64,000 nt of DNA from JBNKHG01 sp050290225 (GCA_050290225.1 JBNKHG010000075.1:8572-72571), one strand, 5' to 3'; shown: positions 34,150 through 44,002, counted from the first letter of the stretch. Notes: a model not told the origin generated them from the letters alone. Program-made: numbers and translations.

Positions 34150-35331
34150 TTAATTTCCGGCCAGCCCCAACAAATCCCGCATCCGAGGGTGCACTACCTC
34201 GCCCCGGTGGGCGACCACGGTTTCGAACACGATCTCGTCCTCGAAATCCAGGTTCAACTCACCGTCATCATTAACCAGATGCGCAAGCAGGTTTTCCAGG
34301 TTTTTGCCAAACATCTGGCTGGCGTGATTGGCCACCGAGGCATTGAGGTTGTTGGGTCCGATAATGGTCACTCCGTATTCGACCCGGGTTTCCCCCAGCC
34401 GGGTCAACTCGCAGTTGCCACCGCGCTCGGCTGCCAGGTCCACAATCACCGCGCCGGTCTTCATCCGCTTGACCATCTCCTCGGTCACCAGGATCGGGGA
34501 CTTGGCTCCCGGAACGGCGGCGGTGGTAATAACCACATCCTGCTGTGCCAGCACTTCGGTCATCAATTCCTGCTGGAGCCGGATAAACTCTTCACTCTGG
34601 GCTTTGGCGTAGCCACCCTTGTCTTCAGATTCCTCCGTTTTCAGGTCCAGCTCCACCGGTTTGGCGCCCACTGAAAGAATTTGCTCACGCGCAGCCGGGC
34701 GCACATCGTAGGCCTCCACCACCGCTCCCAGGCGCTTGGCGGTGGCACAGGCCTGCAAGCCCGCCACACCGGCGCCCATAATGAACACCCGTGCCGCCTG
34801 CAGGGTACCGGCGGCGGTCATCATCATCGGGAACAACCGCCCCAGGGCATTAGCGGCCACTAACACCGCCTTGTATCCGCCGATAGTGGCCATGGAGGAA
34901 AGCACGTCCATACTCTGGGCACGGGTGATTCGCGGTACCAGTTCCAAAGCCACCGCAGTCACGCCCTTCTCCGCCATCTTACCGGCAGCTTGTGGCTCCC
35001 CCAGAGGATCCATCATGCCCACAACCAACTGCCCTTCCCGTAACAACGGCAGGTCGTCGTCACCATTGACTGTATTGCTGCCAAAGGACTGCACCTGGGT
35101 AACAATATCGGCACGGGCAAAAATGTCGGCGCGGCTGTCGAGCACTTCGGCACCAGCGGCCTGGTAGTCGTCATCACTGTGACCTGCTCCCAGGCCGGCA
35201 CCACGTTGCACCAGGACGTCCAGGCCCCGTTTTTTCAACTGTGCAATATTGGGGGGAGTAAGGGACACTCGGGATTCACCCGGGCAGGACTCGCTCAGAA
35301 CACCCACGATCATCGTTGCCGTCTCCATCAT
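34150..35331 (-). CDS. pntAA: NAD(P) transhydrogenase, alpha subunit part 1
   Basis: 393 residues from the first of two adjacent ATG codons at 35331; AAGG lies just before it, while the longer frame to 35397 adds a low-quality 22-residue stretch. It has the alanine dehydrogenase/PntA-like N-terminal domain (VGVLSESCPGESRVSLTP) and the NAD(H)-binding Rossmann fold with GAGVAGLQACATAKRLGA followed by EAYDVRP. Domain I binds NAD(H) and faces the NADP domain of PntB. pntAB follows after 40 bases. Confidence 0.96.
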   Translation of the reverse strand: MMETATMIVGVLSESCPGESRVSLTPPNIAQLKKRGLDVLVQRGAGLGAGHSDDDYQAAGAEVLDSRADIFARADIVTQVQSFGSNTVNGDDDLPLLREGQLVVGMMDPLGEPQAAGKMAEKGVTAVALELVPRITRAQSMDVLSSMATIGGYKAVLVAANALGRLFPMMMTAAGTLQAARVFIMGAGVAGLQACATAKRLGAVVEAYDVRPAAREQILSVGAKPVELDLKTEESEDKGGYAKAQSEEFIRLQQELMTEVLAQQDVVITTAAVPGAKSPILVTEEMVKRMKTGAVIVDLAAERGGNCELTRLGETRVEYGVTIIGPNNLNASVANHASQMFGKNLENLLAHLVNDDGELNLDFEDEIVFETVVAHRGEVVHPRMRDLLGLAGN

Positions 35332-35549
35332 TATTGCCTTTTTTATCAGCCCCTTGGGGCTCCCTGTGAGGCAGCGTTGGACAGCCAGGGGCTGCAAGCG
35401 CTGTGAGTTCGCAGGTTAGTTTTTATCACAGACGCTGGGCTTTAGCCACGACGGTTTGAACATCCGTCCTTACCAGAGTGGATAATTTCCGGGTTCGGCC
35501 CAAAAACCTACACTGGCAGCGGTAAAATCATATCAGTCCCCGGCGAGCA

Positions 35550-37850
35550 CTAAGCCGGCAAATCCAGCGACACAAGCTGGCCATCAAAGTTAAAGGTGCC
35601 GCCGCTGAATAATTCCTCCAGCTTCTTGGCTGCCATGGGTTTTGAGTAGAGGTAACCCTGGGCCTGGTCGCATCCCCGCTGACGCAGCCAGTCGGCCTGT
35701 TGTTCATTTTCCACCCCTTCGGCCACGACGTTGAGCATCATATTGTGAGCCAGGCCGATTATCGATTGGGCGATGGCGGCGTCGTTCTGATCAACGTGAA
35801 TATCGTGGATAAAACTTTGATCAATTTTCAGTTTCTGGATCGGGAAACGCTTTAAATAGGCGAGCGAGGAATACCCGGTACCGAAGTCGTCAATCGCCAG
35901 CGACAATCCCATCTGGTTGAGTTGGTTAAGCTGGTTGATGGTTTCACCCGCATGCTCCATGGCGGAACCCTCGGTGATTTCCAACTCCAGGTACTTGGCA
36001 GGTAATTCGGTCTCGAGCAGGATTTGCGCCACCTTATCGGGAAAGTTTTTTTGCCGAAATTGACGCGGCGACAGGTTCACCGCTACCTTACCCACGTATT
36101 TGCCTGTCTGGATCCACTGCTTTTGCTGGCGGCAGGCCTCACGCAACACCCAGTCTCCCAGCGGTACAATCAAGCCGGTTTCCTCGGCCAAAGGAATAAA
36201 GTTCGCCGGCGACACCAGACCCCGCTCAGGATGCACCCAGCGCACCAGCGCTTCCACCCCGGTCAGGCTACCGGTTTGCAAATCCATTTGGGGTTGGTAG
36301 TAGAGAGTCAACTGTTCATGCTCGATAGCCCGGCGCAGATCATTTTCCAGTAGCAGAAAATTGACGGCGGTGGCATTCATACCCTCGGTATAGAACTGAA
36401 AGTTGTTCTTGCCCGCCTCCTTGGCCTTGTACATGGCGATGTCAGCATTTTTCAGCAGGGTATCGGTATCATCACCATCTTCGGGGTATAGACTGACACC
36501 GATACTGACAGTGGAGCTGATTTCGTGACCGTGAATACTGACGGGTTTCGCCAGGGTACTCAGCATTTTGTTGGCCACCGAGTTGATATCTTCGACTTCT
36601 TGTATTCCCTCCAACACCACCACGAACTCATCGCCGCCCAGACGGGCCACAGTATCCATATCCCGCACACTTTCACCCAGCCGGTGAGCAAAGGTTTTCA
36701 ATAACAGGTCGCCGGCATCGTGGCCAAGACTATCGTTAATGTATTTAAAACGATCCAGGTCCAACAACATCAGTGCCAGCTTGCAGTTGCTGCGCTTGGC
36801 ACGAGCCAGGCCATGATGGATACGATCGTAGAATAGCGAGCGATTGGGCAGGCCCGTCAAGGCGTCGTGAAAAGCCATGTAGTTGAGCCGTGTCTGCTGC
36901 TCGCGAAGGGCATCCTCGGCCACCTTGCGCTCAGTAATATCCGTGCAAATCGTACAAACCCCGAACACCTGGTCCTTTTTGTCCCGCAATGGAAACTTCA
37001 CCATCAGGTAGGTATGCCGGGTGCCGTCCTTGTGCAGGATCTCCAACTCGGTTTCGGTGGAGCTCTTCATTTCCGACACTTTCTGGTCACTGTCCCACAG
37101 CAGTTGGGCCAGCTCTTTCGGATAAACGTCAAAGACATGCTTGCCAACAAAGCCTTCGCTCTCATCCACATCGGCGAGGTGCTTGTAGTGTTCACTGGCC
37201 AACACAACGTTGCCGTTCAGGTCCTTTACCGAAATCAGTGCCGGCGAATGGAAGAGAATGGCATTAAGGTAAACTTCGCTGGCCCAAAGTGCCTGCTCAG
37301 CCACCCTGAATTTTTCCGATTGTTCCTCATGACGCCACATCTCTACCACCTGGCGCACCAGGAGAGCACTGAAAGTCCAGACCGGCTCCAGTTGATTTAC
37401 CGCTTCCTCCAGGCAGGGCAGGCTCTGTTGGGATTCCAGATAGTAGGCCGCAATAGGTTTACCCTTTTCCATAATTGGGTAGATATAAACGGCAGCGACA
37501 TTTTCCTTGCACTCGCCGCTGGAAAGTCCGCGCAGGCCGTCGCGATCCAGGCGTCGATGATCACCGTCTTCAAAGGCCTGCCGAATCAATTGATGGGGGA
37601 GGTTGTTGAGCTTTTCGAGGGCTGTGGCCAAAGCCTGAATCGTGGGATTGCCATCGGTATTGGTGGCACTTTGCCCCAGGGCTTCCACATAGAGTTCTTC
37701 GTCGCGCTCAACCACAAGCACAGCGCGGCTGATCGCCGTTTTGGCGACAACCAATTTCACCAAGCGTTCTGCAATCTGCTTGTGATTTAAGTTTGTAAAG
37801 AGCTGCTGGAACTTTTTGATCAGTTCCACAGCGCTGTGCTTATTTTGCAT
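35550..37850 (-). CDS. Cytoplasmic GAF-PAS-GGDEF-EAL c-di-GMP protein
   Basis: 766 residues without a membrane helix. A GAF-like domain with several aromatic and Cys residues covers about 15-180, a PAS domain about 205-330, a GGDEF domain with intact VARLGGDEFVV near 404, and an EAL domain with intact GVEALVRW near 532 and all the later motifs (NLSPRQFR, ELEITEGSA, DDFGTGYSSL, KIDQSFI, EGVEN). It can make and break c-di-GMP in principle. As a soluble protein it likely senses a cytoplasmic signal. It stands alone between pntAA and an SLC13 carrier gene. Confidence 0.92.
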   Translation of the reverse strand: MQNKHSAVELIKKFQQLFTNLNHKQIAERLVKLVVAKTAISRAVLVVERDEELYVEALGQSATNTDGNPTIQALATALEKLNNLPHQLIRQAFEDGDHRRLDRDGLRGLSSGECKENVAAVYIYPIMEKGKPIAAYYLESQQSLPCLEEAVNQLEPVWTFSALLVRQVVEMWRHEEQSEKFRVAEQALWASEVYLNAILFHSPALISVKDLNGNVVLASEHYKHLADVDESEGFVGKHVFDVYPKELAQLLWDSDQKVSEMKSSTETELEILHKDGTRHTYLMVKFPLRDKKDQVFGVCTICTDITERKVAEDALREQQTRLNYMAFHDALTGLPNRSLFYDRIHHGLARAKRSNCKLALMLLDLDRFKYINDSLGHDAGDLLLKTFAHRLGESVRDMDTVARLGGDEFVVVLEGIQEVEDINSVANKMLSTLAKPVSIHGHEISSTVSIGVSLYPEDGDDTDTLLKNADIAMYKAKEAGKNNFQFYTEGMNATAVNFLLLENDLRRAIEHEQLTLYYQPQMDLQTGSLTGVEALVRWVHPERGLVSPANFIPLAEETGLIVPLGDWVLREACRQQKQWIQTGKYVGKVAVNLSPRQFRQKNFPDKVAQILLETELPAKYLELEITEGSAMEHAGETINQLNQLNQMGLSLAIDDFGTGYSSLAYLKRFPIQKLKIDQSFIHDIHVDQNDAAIAQSIIGLAHNMMLNVVAEGVENEQQADWLRQRGCDQAQGYLYSKPMAAKKLEELFSGGTFNFDGQLVSLDLPA

Positions 37851-38244
37851 GCAAGCTCAAGTGTTTCACCACTAACACCGATCCACAACGTCCGGCCCTT
37901 TGTTTCTCTAACAATTGCTTATCGCGCCTCTCAATGAGCTAAGTGATCAATGAGCCAAGCAATCTAAGAACCAAGCAATGGCAACCGCAGCCGTTTTAAA
38001 ACCCTCAGTGGTCGATATTTTTATCTTTTTACAGCGGCGCCCACACCAATCAACACCGCTGCCCTTCCCTTCCTGGTTCCCACATTCCCCAACAAAGTTG
38101 TCCGGAGCATCCATTGAGCTTTGTGCTGTATTTATTGTTTGTATTAAGCACAAGACACTCAATAGTAGCAAAACGATCAATTAACATTCAATGACCCTGA
38201 ACCAGTACATCGACCGGCACCGTGAAAACTTGTGCGAGAGGAGC
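37851..38244. other. 394-base gap without a recognised gene
   Basis: Short frames occur on both strands, one of them with a hydrophobic start from a TTG at 38180 (minus), but none has a convincing ribosome site or a familiar protein pattern. Promoter signals for the c-di-GMP gene are expected here; none is clear. Confidence 0.5.
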
Positions 38245-39657
38245 CTACCCGCTGAGCAAAAAATAGCAGAGCGTGGAAATAACAAGGGAGCCCATCAGAT
38301 TGATGACCACTCCCTCACGGGCCATCTTCCGAACCGTTACACGCCCCGTGCCAAAGACGATAGCGTTTGGGGCGGTGGCCACCGGCAGCATAAACGCGCA
38401 ACTGGCACTGATGGCTGCCGGCACCATCAGGAGTGCCGGCTCGATATCAGCCCCCAGGGCAGCGGCAGCGAGAATCGGCATCAACAGGGTGGTCGTGGCG
38501 GTATTGCTGGTGATTTCAGTGAGAAAGGTCACCCCCAGGCACAGAATCAGCATCAGTAGCCACACGGGCAGCTCAGTCAGGCCAGCCAACTGATCCCCCA
38601 GGGCCTGGCTGATACCGGTGACCACAAACGCCTTGGCCACGGCAATTCCACCGGCGAACAGCAGCAGCACACCCCAGTGAATACTGCTAGCGGACTCCCA
38701 ATCCAGCAGACGCCCGCCACTGCCATCGGGCAACGCGAACAGGATCACCACCGCCGTCAGCGCCACCGCGGCGTAGTTGGCGTTGGCCAGCCCCAGCCAT
38801 CCACTCCACCCGCCCCAGGGTTCCTTCAGGGTCATCCAGCACAGCGCCGTCACGGCGAACACTATCAGTACCCGACGCTCCTCTGCCCGCCAAGGCCCCG
38901 GATGAGGAATCTCGAGATCGTCGCCACCGGCAAGACGTCGGGTCAGCCACAAAGCCATCAGTGGCAGCATCAACAACACTATCGGCAATGCCCACCCCAT
39001 CCACTGGGTAAAACTGGGCTCGACGCCGGTATTCTCGGCATATATTTTCAGGAAAATAACGTTGGGCGGTGTACCTATTGGCGTACCCGTACCACCGATA
39101 CTGGCGGCGTAGGCAATGCCCAACAACAGCGGAGTCGCCAGGCGCTCGTCACGGGCCTTCTCCAACACCGCCAGGGCGACCGGCAACAGCATCAGGGTGG
39201 TGGCGGTATTGGATATCCACATACTCAGGAAAGCGGAGGCCGCCATAAAGCCCATTACCAGGCGCCGGCTGGAGGTGCCGCCGAACAAGTGCACCATGCC
39301 AAGTGCCACGCGCCGGTGGGCGCCACTTTTCTCCATGGCCTTGGAGAGCATGGCCCCCCCCATCAACAGGATAATCAGGGGACTGCCATAGGCCTGGGCC
39401 ACCTGGTCGCCATCGAGAATGCCAAGCAGCGGGAACACCCCCAGGGGAATCAGGGAGGTAGCGGGAATTGGCACCGGTTCAAATATCCACCAAATACCGC
39501 ACAATAGCGTCAGGCCGGCGGTTAGGCTGGCCTCGCGACTCCAGCCCAGACTGGCGAGCAACAGCCCCAACCCCAGCCCCAACAAGGGGCCCAACCACAA
39601 AGCCCAACCTTTGATCCTTGAGCTGGCCTCACCACTGCCCTGTTGCTTATCCGTCAT
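38245..39657 (-). CDS. SLC13/DASS family anion:sodium symporter
   Basis: 470 residues, about eleven membrane helices. The two SNT motifs of the family are visible: MWISNTATTLMLLPVALAV in the first half and TEITSNTATTTLLMPILAA in the second. These bind sodium and the carboxylate or sulfate substrate. The family carries di- and tricarboxylates, sulfate or phosphate into the cell. The exact substrate cannot be read. hisC lies upstream, 86 bases away, on the same strand. Confidence 0.92.
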   Translation of the reverse strand: MTDKQQGSGEASSRIKGWALWLGPLLGLGLGLLLASLGWSREASLTAGLTLLCGIWWIFEPVPIPATSLIPLGVFPLLGILDGDQVAQAYGSPLIILLMGGAMLSKAMEKSGAHRRVALGMVHLFGGTSSRRLVMGFMAASAFLSMWISNTATTLMLLPVALAVLEKARDERLATPLLLGIAYAASIGGTGTPIGTPPNVIFLKIYAENTGVEPSFTQWMGWALPIVLLMLPLMALWLTRRLAGGDDLEIPHPGPWRAEERRVLIVFAVTALCWMTLKEPWGGWSGWLGLANANYAAVALTAVVILFALPDGSGGRLLDWESASSIHWGVLLLFAGGIAVAKAFVVTGISQALGDQLAGLTELPVWLLMLILCLGVTFLTEITSNTATTTLLMPILAAAALGADIEPALLMVPAAISASCAFMLPVATAPNAIVFGTGRVTVRKMAREGVVINLMGSLVISTLCYFLLSG

Positions 39658-39714
39658 AATCCCCCCCCAATGGCCCCGGTCTTTGTCTGCAGGCGTTCCA
39701 AGCGCACTGTTTCC

Positions 39715-39742
39715 CCCTGTCGCTGTCTTGGGAGCGACAGGG
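39715..39742 (-). terminator. Stem-loop just after hisC (terminator candidate)
   Basis: CCCTGTCGCT (39715-39724) and AGCGACAGGG (39733-39742) form a perfect 10-base stem with an 8-base loop, starting one or two bases past the hisC stop. There is no T-tract on the minus strand, so it may act only as a stability hairpin or with Rho. Confidence 0.45.
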
Positions 39743-39743
39743 T

Positions 39744-40811
39744 CTAGACGGCGCTGAAACCGATCGATATTAAGGCCTCGATCAAGGCTTCCATCTCAGC
39801 CTGGGTACCGATGGTAATGCGCAAATAGCTGTCGATACGCGGCTGTTTAAAGTAGCGCACCAGAATTTTACGTTCCCGCAGTTTGGCAAACACCTCTGCC
39901 GCCGACCATTGGTTGGGCTTGGCGAACACAAAATTTGCCTGGGATGGCAGGACATCGAACCCCAGTGTCTGAAGCTGTTGTGTGGTCCAGTCCCGGGTGG
40001 CGACAACTTTTGCAGTAGTGTCGAGAAAGTAATCCCTGTCCTCGAAAGAGGCTACAGCCGCAGCCTCTGCCAGACGGTCTATGGGGTAGGAATTGAAGGA
40101 ATTTTTCACCCGGTCCAGACCGTCGATCAATTCCCGGTTACCTACGGCAAAACCGATGCGCATACCCGCCAGGGAGCGTGATTTGGACAGGGTCTGTACC
40201 ACCAGCAAGTTAGGGTATTTGTTCACCAGGGCAATGGCCGACTCACCGCCAAAATCGATATAGGCTTCGTCGACAATCACTACCGACTCAGTGTTGGCTT
40301 GCAGCAGTTTTTCAATGTCCGCCAACGGTAAACCGATCCCGGTAGGCGCATTGGGATTGGGAAAAATAATACCGCCGTTGGGACGTTGGTAATCCGACAG
40401 GTTCAGACTGAAGTCTTCAGTCAATGGCGGGTTCTCAGTCTCAATATCGTAGAGGTTGCTGTAGACCTTATAGAAACTGTAGGTAATATCGGGGTAAAGC
40501 AGGGGTTTGCCCTGTTTAAAGAAGGTCATAAAAGCCAGGGCCAGGACTTCGTCGGAGCCATTGCCCACAAACACATTGTCGGCACGGACGTCCCACTCTT
40601 TGGCGATGGCATTTTTGAGTGCCAGAGAGTTGGGGTCCGGGTACAGGCGCAGCAGGTCTACACTCTCTTTGGCCAGCACGTTCAGAACTTTAGGCGATGG
40701 AGGATAGGGGTTTTCGTTGGTATTGAGCTTGATCAGGTCGAGTATTTTAGGTTGCTCGCCGGGGACATAGGGCTCTAAGCGGTTAACGAAATCGCTCCAG
40801 TATTTGGACAT
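39744..40811 (-). CDS. hisC: Histidinol-phosphate aminotransferase
   Basis: 355 residues. PLP-dependent class II aminotransferase pattern: KLNTNENPYPPSP near the start, VGNGSDEVLAL, FPNPNAPTG, DEAYIDFGG, the PLP Lys210 in TLSKSRSLAGMRIG, and Arg in YLRITIGT at the end. It catalyses the transfer of an amino group to imidazole acetol phosphate in histidine biosynthesis; some members also act on aromatic amino acids. It is not next to other his genes, so a role with aromatic substrates beside the hppD/aminotransferase/DAHP genes about 0.3-5 kb away is possible but not shown. Confidence 0.93.
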   Translation of the reverse strand: MSKYWSDFVNRLEPYVPGEQPKILDLIKLNTNENPYPPSPKVLNVLAKESVDLLRLYPDPNSLALKNAIAKEWDVRADNVFVGNGSDEVLALAFMTFFKQGKPLLYPDITYSFYKVYSNLYDIETENPPLTEDFSLNLSDYQRPNGGIIFPNPNAPTGIGLPLADIEKLLQANTESVVIVDEAYIDFGGESAIALVNKYPNLLVVQTLSKSRSLAGMRIGFAVGNRELIDGLDRVKNSFNSYPIDRLAEAAAVASFEDRDYFLDTTAKVVATRDWTTQQLQTLGFDVLPSQANFVFAKPNQWSAAEVFAKLRERKILVRYFKQPRIDSYLRITIGTQAEMEALIEALISIGFSAV

Positions 40812-41063
40812 GTGATGGGGCCTTCAACAGGGAATCGCTTTAAAAACTGGCGATTATACATGAATCATTTGAATGGGACCCTGAACATCGTCGGGGCCGG
40901 AGGCTGCAGGAAAACCCTCGGGCATGGATTCGCAGCAGGTCTCAAAATGAACACTTCCCGGTTCCGGCCAACAGGAAGCTACCAATGACTGCCAAAGGCG
41001 CACGAGTGCAGCACCCACTCTCAGGGAGCCAGTCTCTTCCCCGGCAATATCAAACCAATGCGT

Positions 41064-42113
41064 TTAAATCACTCCTCGTCGAATCTGATCCAACTCGATC
41101 GACTCAAACAGCGCCTGAAAATTACCCTCGCCAAATCCTTCATTGCCCTTGCGTTGGATAATTTCAAAAAAGATCGGCCCGATTACCGTCTGGGTAAAAA
41201 TCTGCAGCAGCAATCCCTGACCCTCCGCAGGGGCACCATCCACCAGAATTCTGAGTCGTTTCATGGTTTCCAGGTCTTCACCGTGTTCCGGAACCCGTTC
41301 GTCGACCTTTTCATAGTAAGTATCCGGCGTATCCTGAAATGTCACCCCATGTCGCCGCAAAGCAGTGACAGTCTTGTAGATGTCGTCGGTTCCCAGGGCG
41401 ATATGCTGAATCCCCTCGCCCCGATACTCGCGCAGGTATTCCTCGATCTGGGACTTATCGTCGCTGGACTCATTGATGGGAATACGAATATTGCCGCAGG
41501 GACTGACCATGGCTCGACTGACTAATCCCGTCAACCTGCCTTCGATGTCGAAGTAACGCAGTTCGTGAAAGTTGAATATATCCTCGTAAAACCCCGCCCA
41601 TCGATCCATTTGCCCGCGATGCACATTGTGGGTGAGGTGATCGATATAGGTTAACCCACCGGAAAAGGATGGCATCTTCCCTGTGCCTACAAAGTCAACA
41701 TCATAGATCGTGTGGTCGCCATAGCGATCCACCAGATAGATACGACTGCCACCAATACCCTCGATTGCGGGAATATTCAACTCCATCGGCCCGGGGTCCG
41801 TGCTCACCGGGGTTGCCCCCTTCTCCACCGCCAGACGCAAAGCCTCGGCGGAGTCCCTGACCCGGAAAGCCATAGCGCAGACGCAAGGGCCATGCTGACG
41901 CGCAAACTGCTGGGCAAAGCAGTCTGGCTCGGCATTGATGACAAAATTGACGTCGCCCTGTTTGTGCAGGGTGACATCCTTGTGACGATGGCGCGCCACC
42001 TCGGCAAAACCCATTTGCTCAAACAGGGAACGCAGCAGCGCCGGGTCGGGTGCGGCATATTCCACAAACTCGAAACCATCCAGGCCCAAAGGATTTTCAG
42101 CCAGCGGGGTCAT
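41064..42113 (-). CDS. hppD: 4-hydroxyphenylpyruvate dioxygenase
   Basis: 349 residues, typical for the bacterial enzyme. Two vicinal-oxygen-chelate domains are seen. The iron ligands fit YIDHLTHNVH, GIQHIALGTDDI and the late FFEIIQR (His, His, Glu). The start is supported by a strong AAGGAGG site six bases before the ATG. The enzyme turns 4-hydroxyphenylpyruvate, the product of tyrosine transamination, into homogentisate. Homogentisate then feeds catabolism or pyomelanin; no hmgA is seen in this window. It is divergent from a marR gene, and its promoter probably contains that regulator's operator. Confidence 0.96.
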   Translation of the reverse strand: MTPLAENPLGLDGFEFVEYAAPDPALLRSLFEQMGFAEVARHRHKDVTLHKQGDVNFVINAEPDCFAQQFARQHGPCVCAMAFRVRDSAEALRLAVEKGATPVSTDPGPMELNIPAIEGIGGSRIYLVDRYGDHTIYDVDFVGTGKMPSFSGGLTYIDHLTHNVHRGQMDRWAGFYEDIFNFHELRYFDIEGRLTGLVSRAMVSPCGNIRIPINESSDDKSQIEEYLREYRGEGIQHIALGTDDIYKTVTALRRHGVTFQDTPDTYYEKVDERVPEHGEDLETMKRLRILVDGAPAEGQGLLLQIFTQTVIGPIFFEIIQRKGNEGFGEGNFQALFESIELDQIRRGVI

Positions 42114-42210
42114 AATGCACCTCCTTTTCAGTCAGTGTCTTGCTCCCGTGAAAATAGGGTTATAATGCGCGCTTTTGCTCCTTCGACAGCGCCAGTGGCG
42201 CCTATAATTT

Positions 42211-42239
42211 ATATTAGTTACCATTGTAACCAACCGCAA
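42211..42239 (-). promoter_or_regulatory. hppD promoter with inverted-repeat operator in its spacer
   Basis: Read on the minus strand, TTGCGG (42239-42234) and TAATAT (42216-42211) are 17 bases apart. The spacer holds GTTAC-CATT-GTAAC (42217-42230), a 5-base inverted repeat with a 4-base centre, a usual form for MarR sites. A bound MarR dimer would block RNA polymerase. On the plus strand, a TATAAT at 42203-42208 lies before the marR ATG at 42254, so the same site may also control marR. Confidence 0.6.
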
Positions 42240-42253
42240 ATCGAGAATACTCT

Positions 42254-42733
42254 ATGCCGACACCAGCCTCTGATGATCTCGCTCTGGAGGAATTCCTGCC
42301 CTACCGCCTTTCGGTACTGTCGAACAATATCAGCAACGCCATTGCCATGGTGTACAGCAAGCGGTTTGAGTTGAGCATTCCCGCCTGGCGGATCATGGCG
42401 GTATTGGGTCGCTTCGACAATCTATCCGCCGCCGAACTGGTGGACAAAACAGCGATGGACAAGGTCGCCATCAGTCGGGCCGTTTCCCTGCTGATGGACA
42501 AAAACTACCTGAACCGCCAGGAGGACAGCGATGACCGGCGTCGGTCAATGCTTTCTCTGTCGCCCCGGGGCCGCGAAATTTACGCTCAAATTGTGCCCCT
42601 CGCACTGAATTACCAGAAGCAACTGCTACAGGATCTGAGCGACGAAGAGGTAAACACGCTGCACCAACTACTAGATCGCCTGATGGCCAAAGCCCAGGAC
42701 TGGAAAAATTACGGACTCGATATCCAGCCCTGA
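42254..42733 (+). CDS. MarR family transcriptional regulator
   Basis: 159 residues with a winged-helix core: IPAWRIMAVLGRFDNLSAAELVDKTAMDKVAISRAVSLLMDKNYL gives the helix-turn-helix (described by its limits, about 45-88), followed by a wing with DSDDRRRSMLSLSPRG, a MarR hallmark. It lies divergent from hppD and before an aromatic aminotransferase gene, so it probably controls tyrosine catabolism in response to 4-hydroxyphenylpyruvate, homogentisate or a related ligand. The ligand is inferred from position only. Confidence 0.9.
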   Translation: MPTPASDDLALEEFLPYRLSVLSNNISNAIAMVYSKRFELSIPAWRIMAVLGRFDNLSAAELVDKTAMDKVAISRAVSLLMDKNYLNRQEDSDDRRRSMLSLSPRGREIYAQIVPLALNYQKQLLQDLSDEEVNTLHQLLDRLMAKAQDWKNYGLDIQP

Positions 42734-42796
42734 ACGACAATACCGACACCCCGGGCCTTGTGTGTGTAAAGTACACGGGCCCTTTTGGAGAAACCC

Positions 42797-43987
42797 ATGT
42801 TTGAGACACTGCAAGCCCTTCCCCCCGATCCCATTCTGGGGTTAAGCGCCGCCTATCAGCAAGATACCAACCCGCAAAAAGTCGATCTGGGTGTGGGGGT
42901 TTATAAGGATGAAGCCGGCCTGACCCAAGTATTGAAATCGGTCAAACTGGCTGAGGAACGTCGCTTCCAACAAGAGGACAGCAAGGCCTATTTGCCCCCG
43001 CCCGGCAGCCCCGGCGCTAACGAGGGTCTGGAGCGGCTGATCTTTGGCGAGGATCACCCGACCATGCTGGCTAATCGTATCCGTACCCTGCAAACGCCCG
43101 GAGGCTGCGGTGCCCTGCGGGTGGCGGCCGAGTTGGCCGTGCGCGCCGCCCCCGAGGCCAGCATCTGGGTGAGCGACCCTACCTGGGCCAACCACACCCC
43201 CCTGTTGGGCAGCGCCGGCCTGCGCATTCGCGAATACCCCTACTACGACTACGATAACCACGAGTTGCGCTTTGATGCCATGATGGAAACGCTGGCGCAA
43301 GTAAAAGCCGGGGATCTGGTACTGCTGCACGGCTGTTGTCACAACCCCTGTGGTGCCGACCTCGATCAGGGTCAGTGGCAGGCACTGGCCGCCCTGGCCA
43401 GCAAGAACGGTTTTACGCCTTTTATCGACCTGGCATACCAGGGCTTTGGCAGCAGTCTGGATGAGGATGCCTACGGTGTTCGACTACTGGCCGAATCCGT
43501 ACCCGAGATGTTGGTGGCCAGTTCCTGTTCCAAAAATTTTGGTCTCTACCGCGAGCGAGCCGGTGCTCTGAGCATTGTCTGCGCCAATCCCGAGCAGGCC
43601 GATATCAGCTTTAGCCAGGCTCTGTTTGCCACTCGTGGTATCTACTCCATGCCTCCCGCCCACGGTTCCATGATTGTCGAGGGCATACTACACGACGTGG
43701 AGCTGACCCTGTTGTGGCGGCGTGAACTGAACGCGATGCGCGATCGCATTAACGGCCTGCGTACGTTACTGGCGGACAAGCTGGCAGAGCACGGTGCAAG
43801 GCAGGATTTTAGTTTTATCAAACGCCAGCGCGGAATGTTTTCCTTCCTCGGCATTAGCGAAGCCCAGGTGAAACAGCTGCAACAGCAATACAGCATTTAT
43901 ATGGTAGGCTCCAGCCGCATCAATATCGCCGGCATCAACCAGGGCAATATCGATTACCTGGCCAACGCCATCACCCAAATTCTTTGA
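42797..43987 (+). CDS. Aromatic/aspartate-type aminotransferase (TyrB/AspC family)
   Basis: 396 residues from the ATG at 42797; GGAG at 42786-42789 sits in the right place for this start and rules out the earlier in-frame start at 42785, which overlaps it. Class I family signatures include VDLGVGVYKDEAGLT, the HGCCHNPCGADLD segment, DLAYQGFG, the PLP Lys in SCSKNFGLYRERAGAL, and RGMFSFLGIS. AspC/TyrB enzymes accept aspartate, tyrosine or phenylalanine. The location between marR/hppD and a DAHP synthase strongly suggests tyrosine as a main substrate, giving 4-hydroxyphenylpyruvate for HppD. It starts 63 bases after marR and may be in its operon. Confidence 0.9.
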   Translation: MFETLQALPPDPILGLSAAYQQDTNPQKVDLGVGVYKDEAGLTQVLKSVKLAEERRFQQEDSKAYLPPPGSPGANEGLERLIFGEDHPTMLANRIRTLQTPGGCGALRVAAELAVRAAPEASIWVSDPTWANHTPLLGSAGLRIREYPYYDYDNHELRFDAMMETLAQVKAGDLVLLHGCCHNPCGADLDQGQWQALAALASKNGFTPFIDLAYQGFGSSLDEDAYGVRLLAESVPEMLVASSCSKNFGLYRERAGALSIVCANPEQADISFSQALFATRGIYSMPPAHGSMIVEGILHDVELTLLWRRELNAMRDRINGLRTLLADKLAEHGARQDFSFIKRQRGMFSFLGISEAQVKQLQQQYSIYMVGSSRINIAGINQGNIDYLANAITQIL

Positions 43988-44002
43988 TCAAGCAATCAAT
44001 TT

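Noticed and set aside
37947..38180. Small minus-strand frame with a hydrophobic start
   Set aside because: It needs a TTG start with no ribosome site, the rest has no family pattern, and the frame lies in a gap with biased composition.
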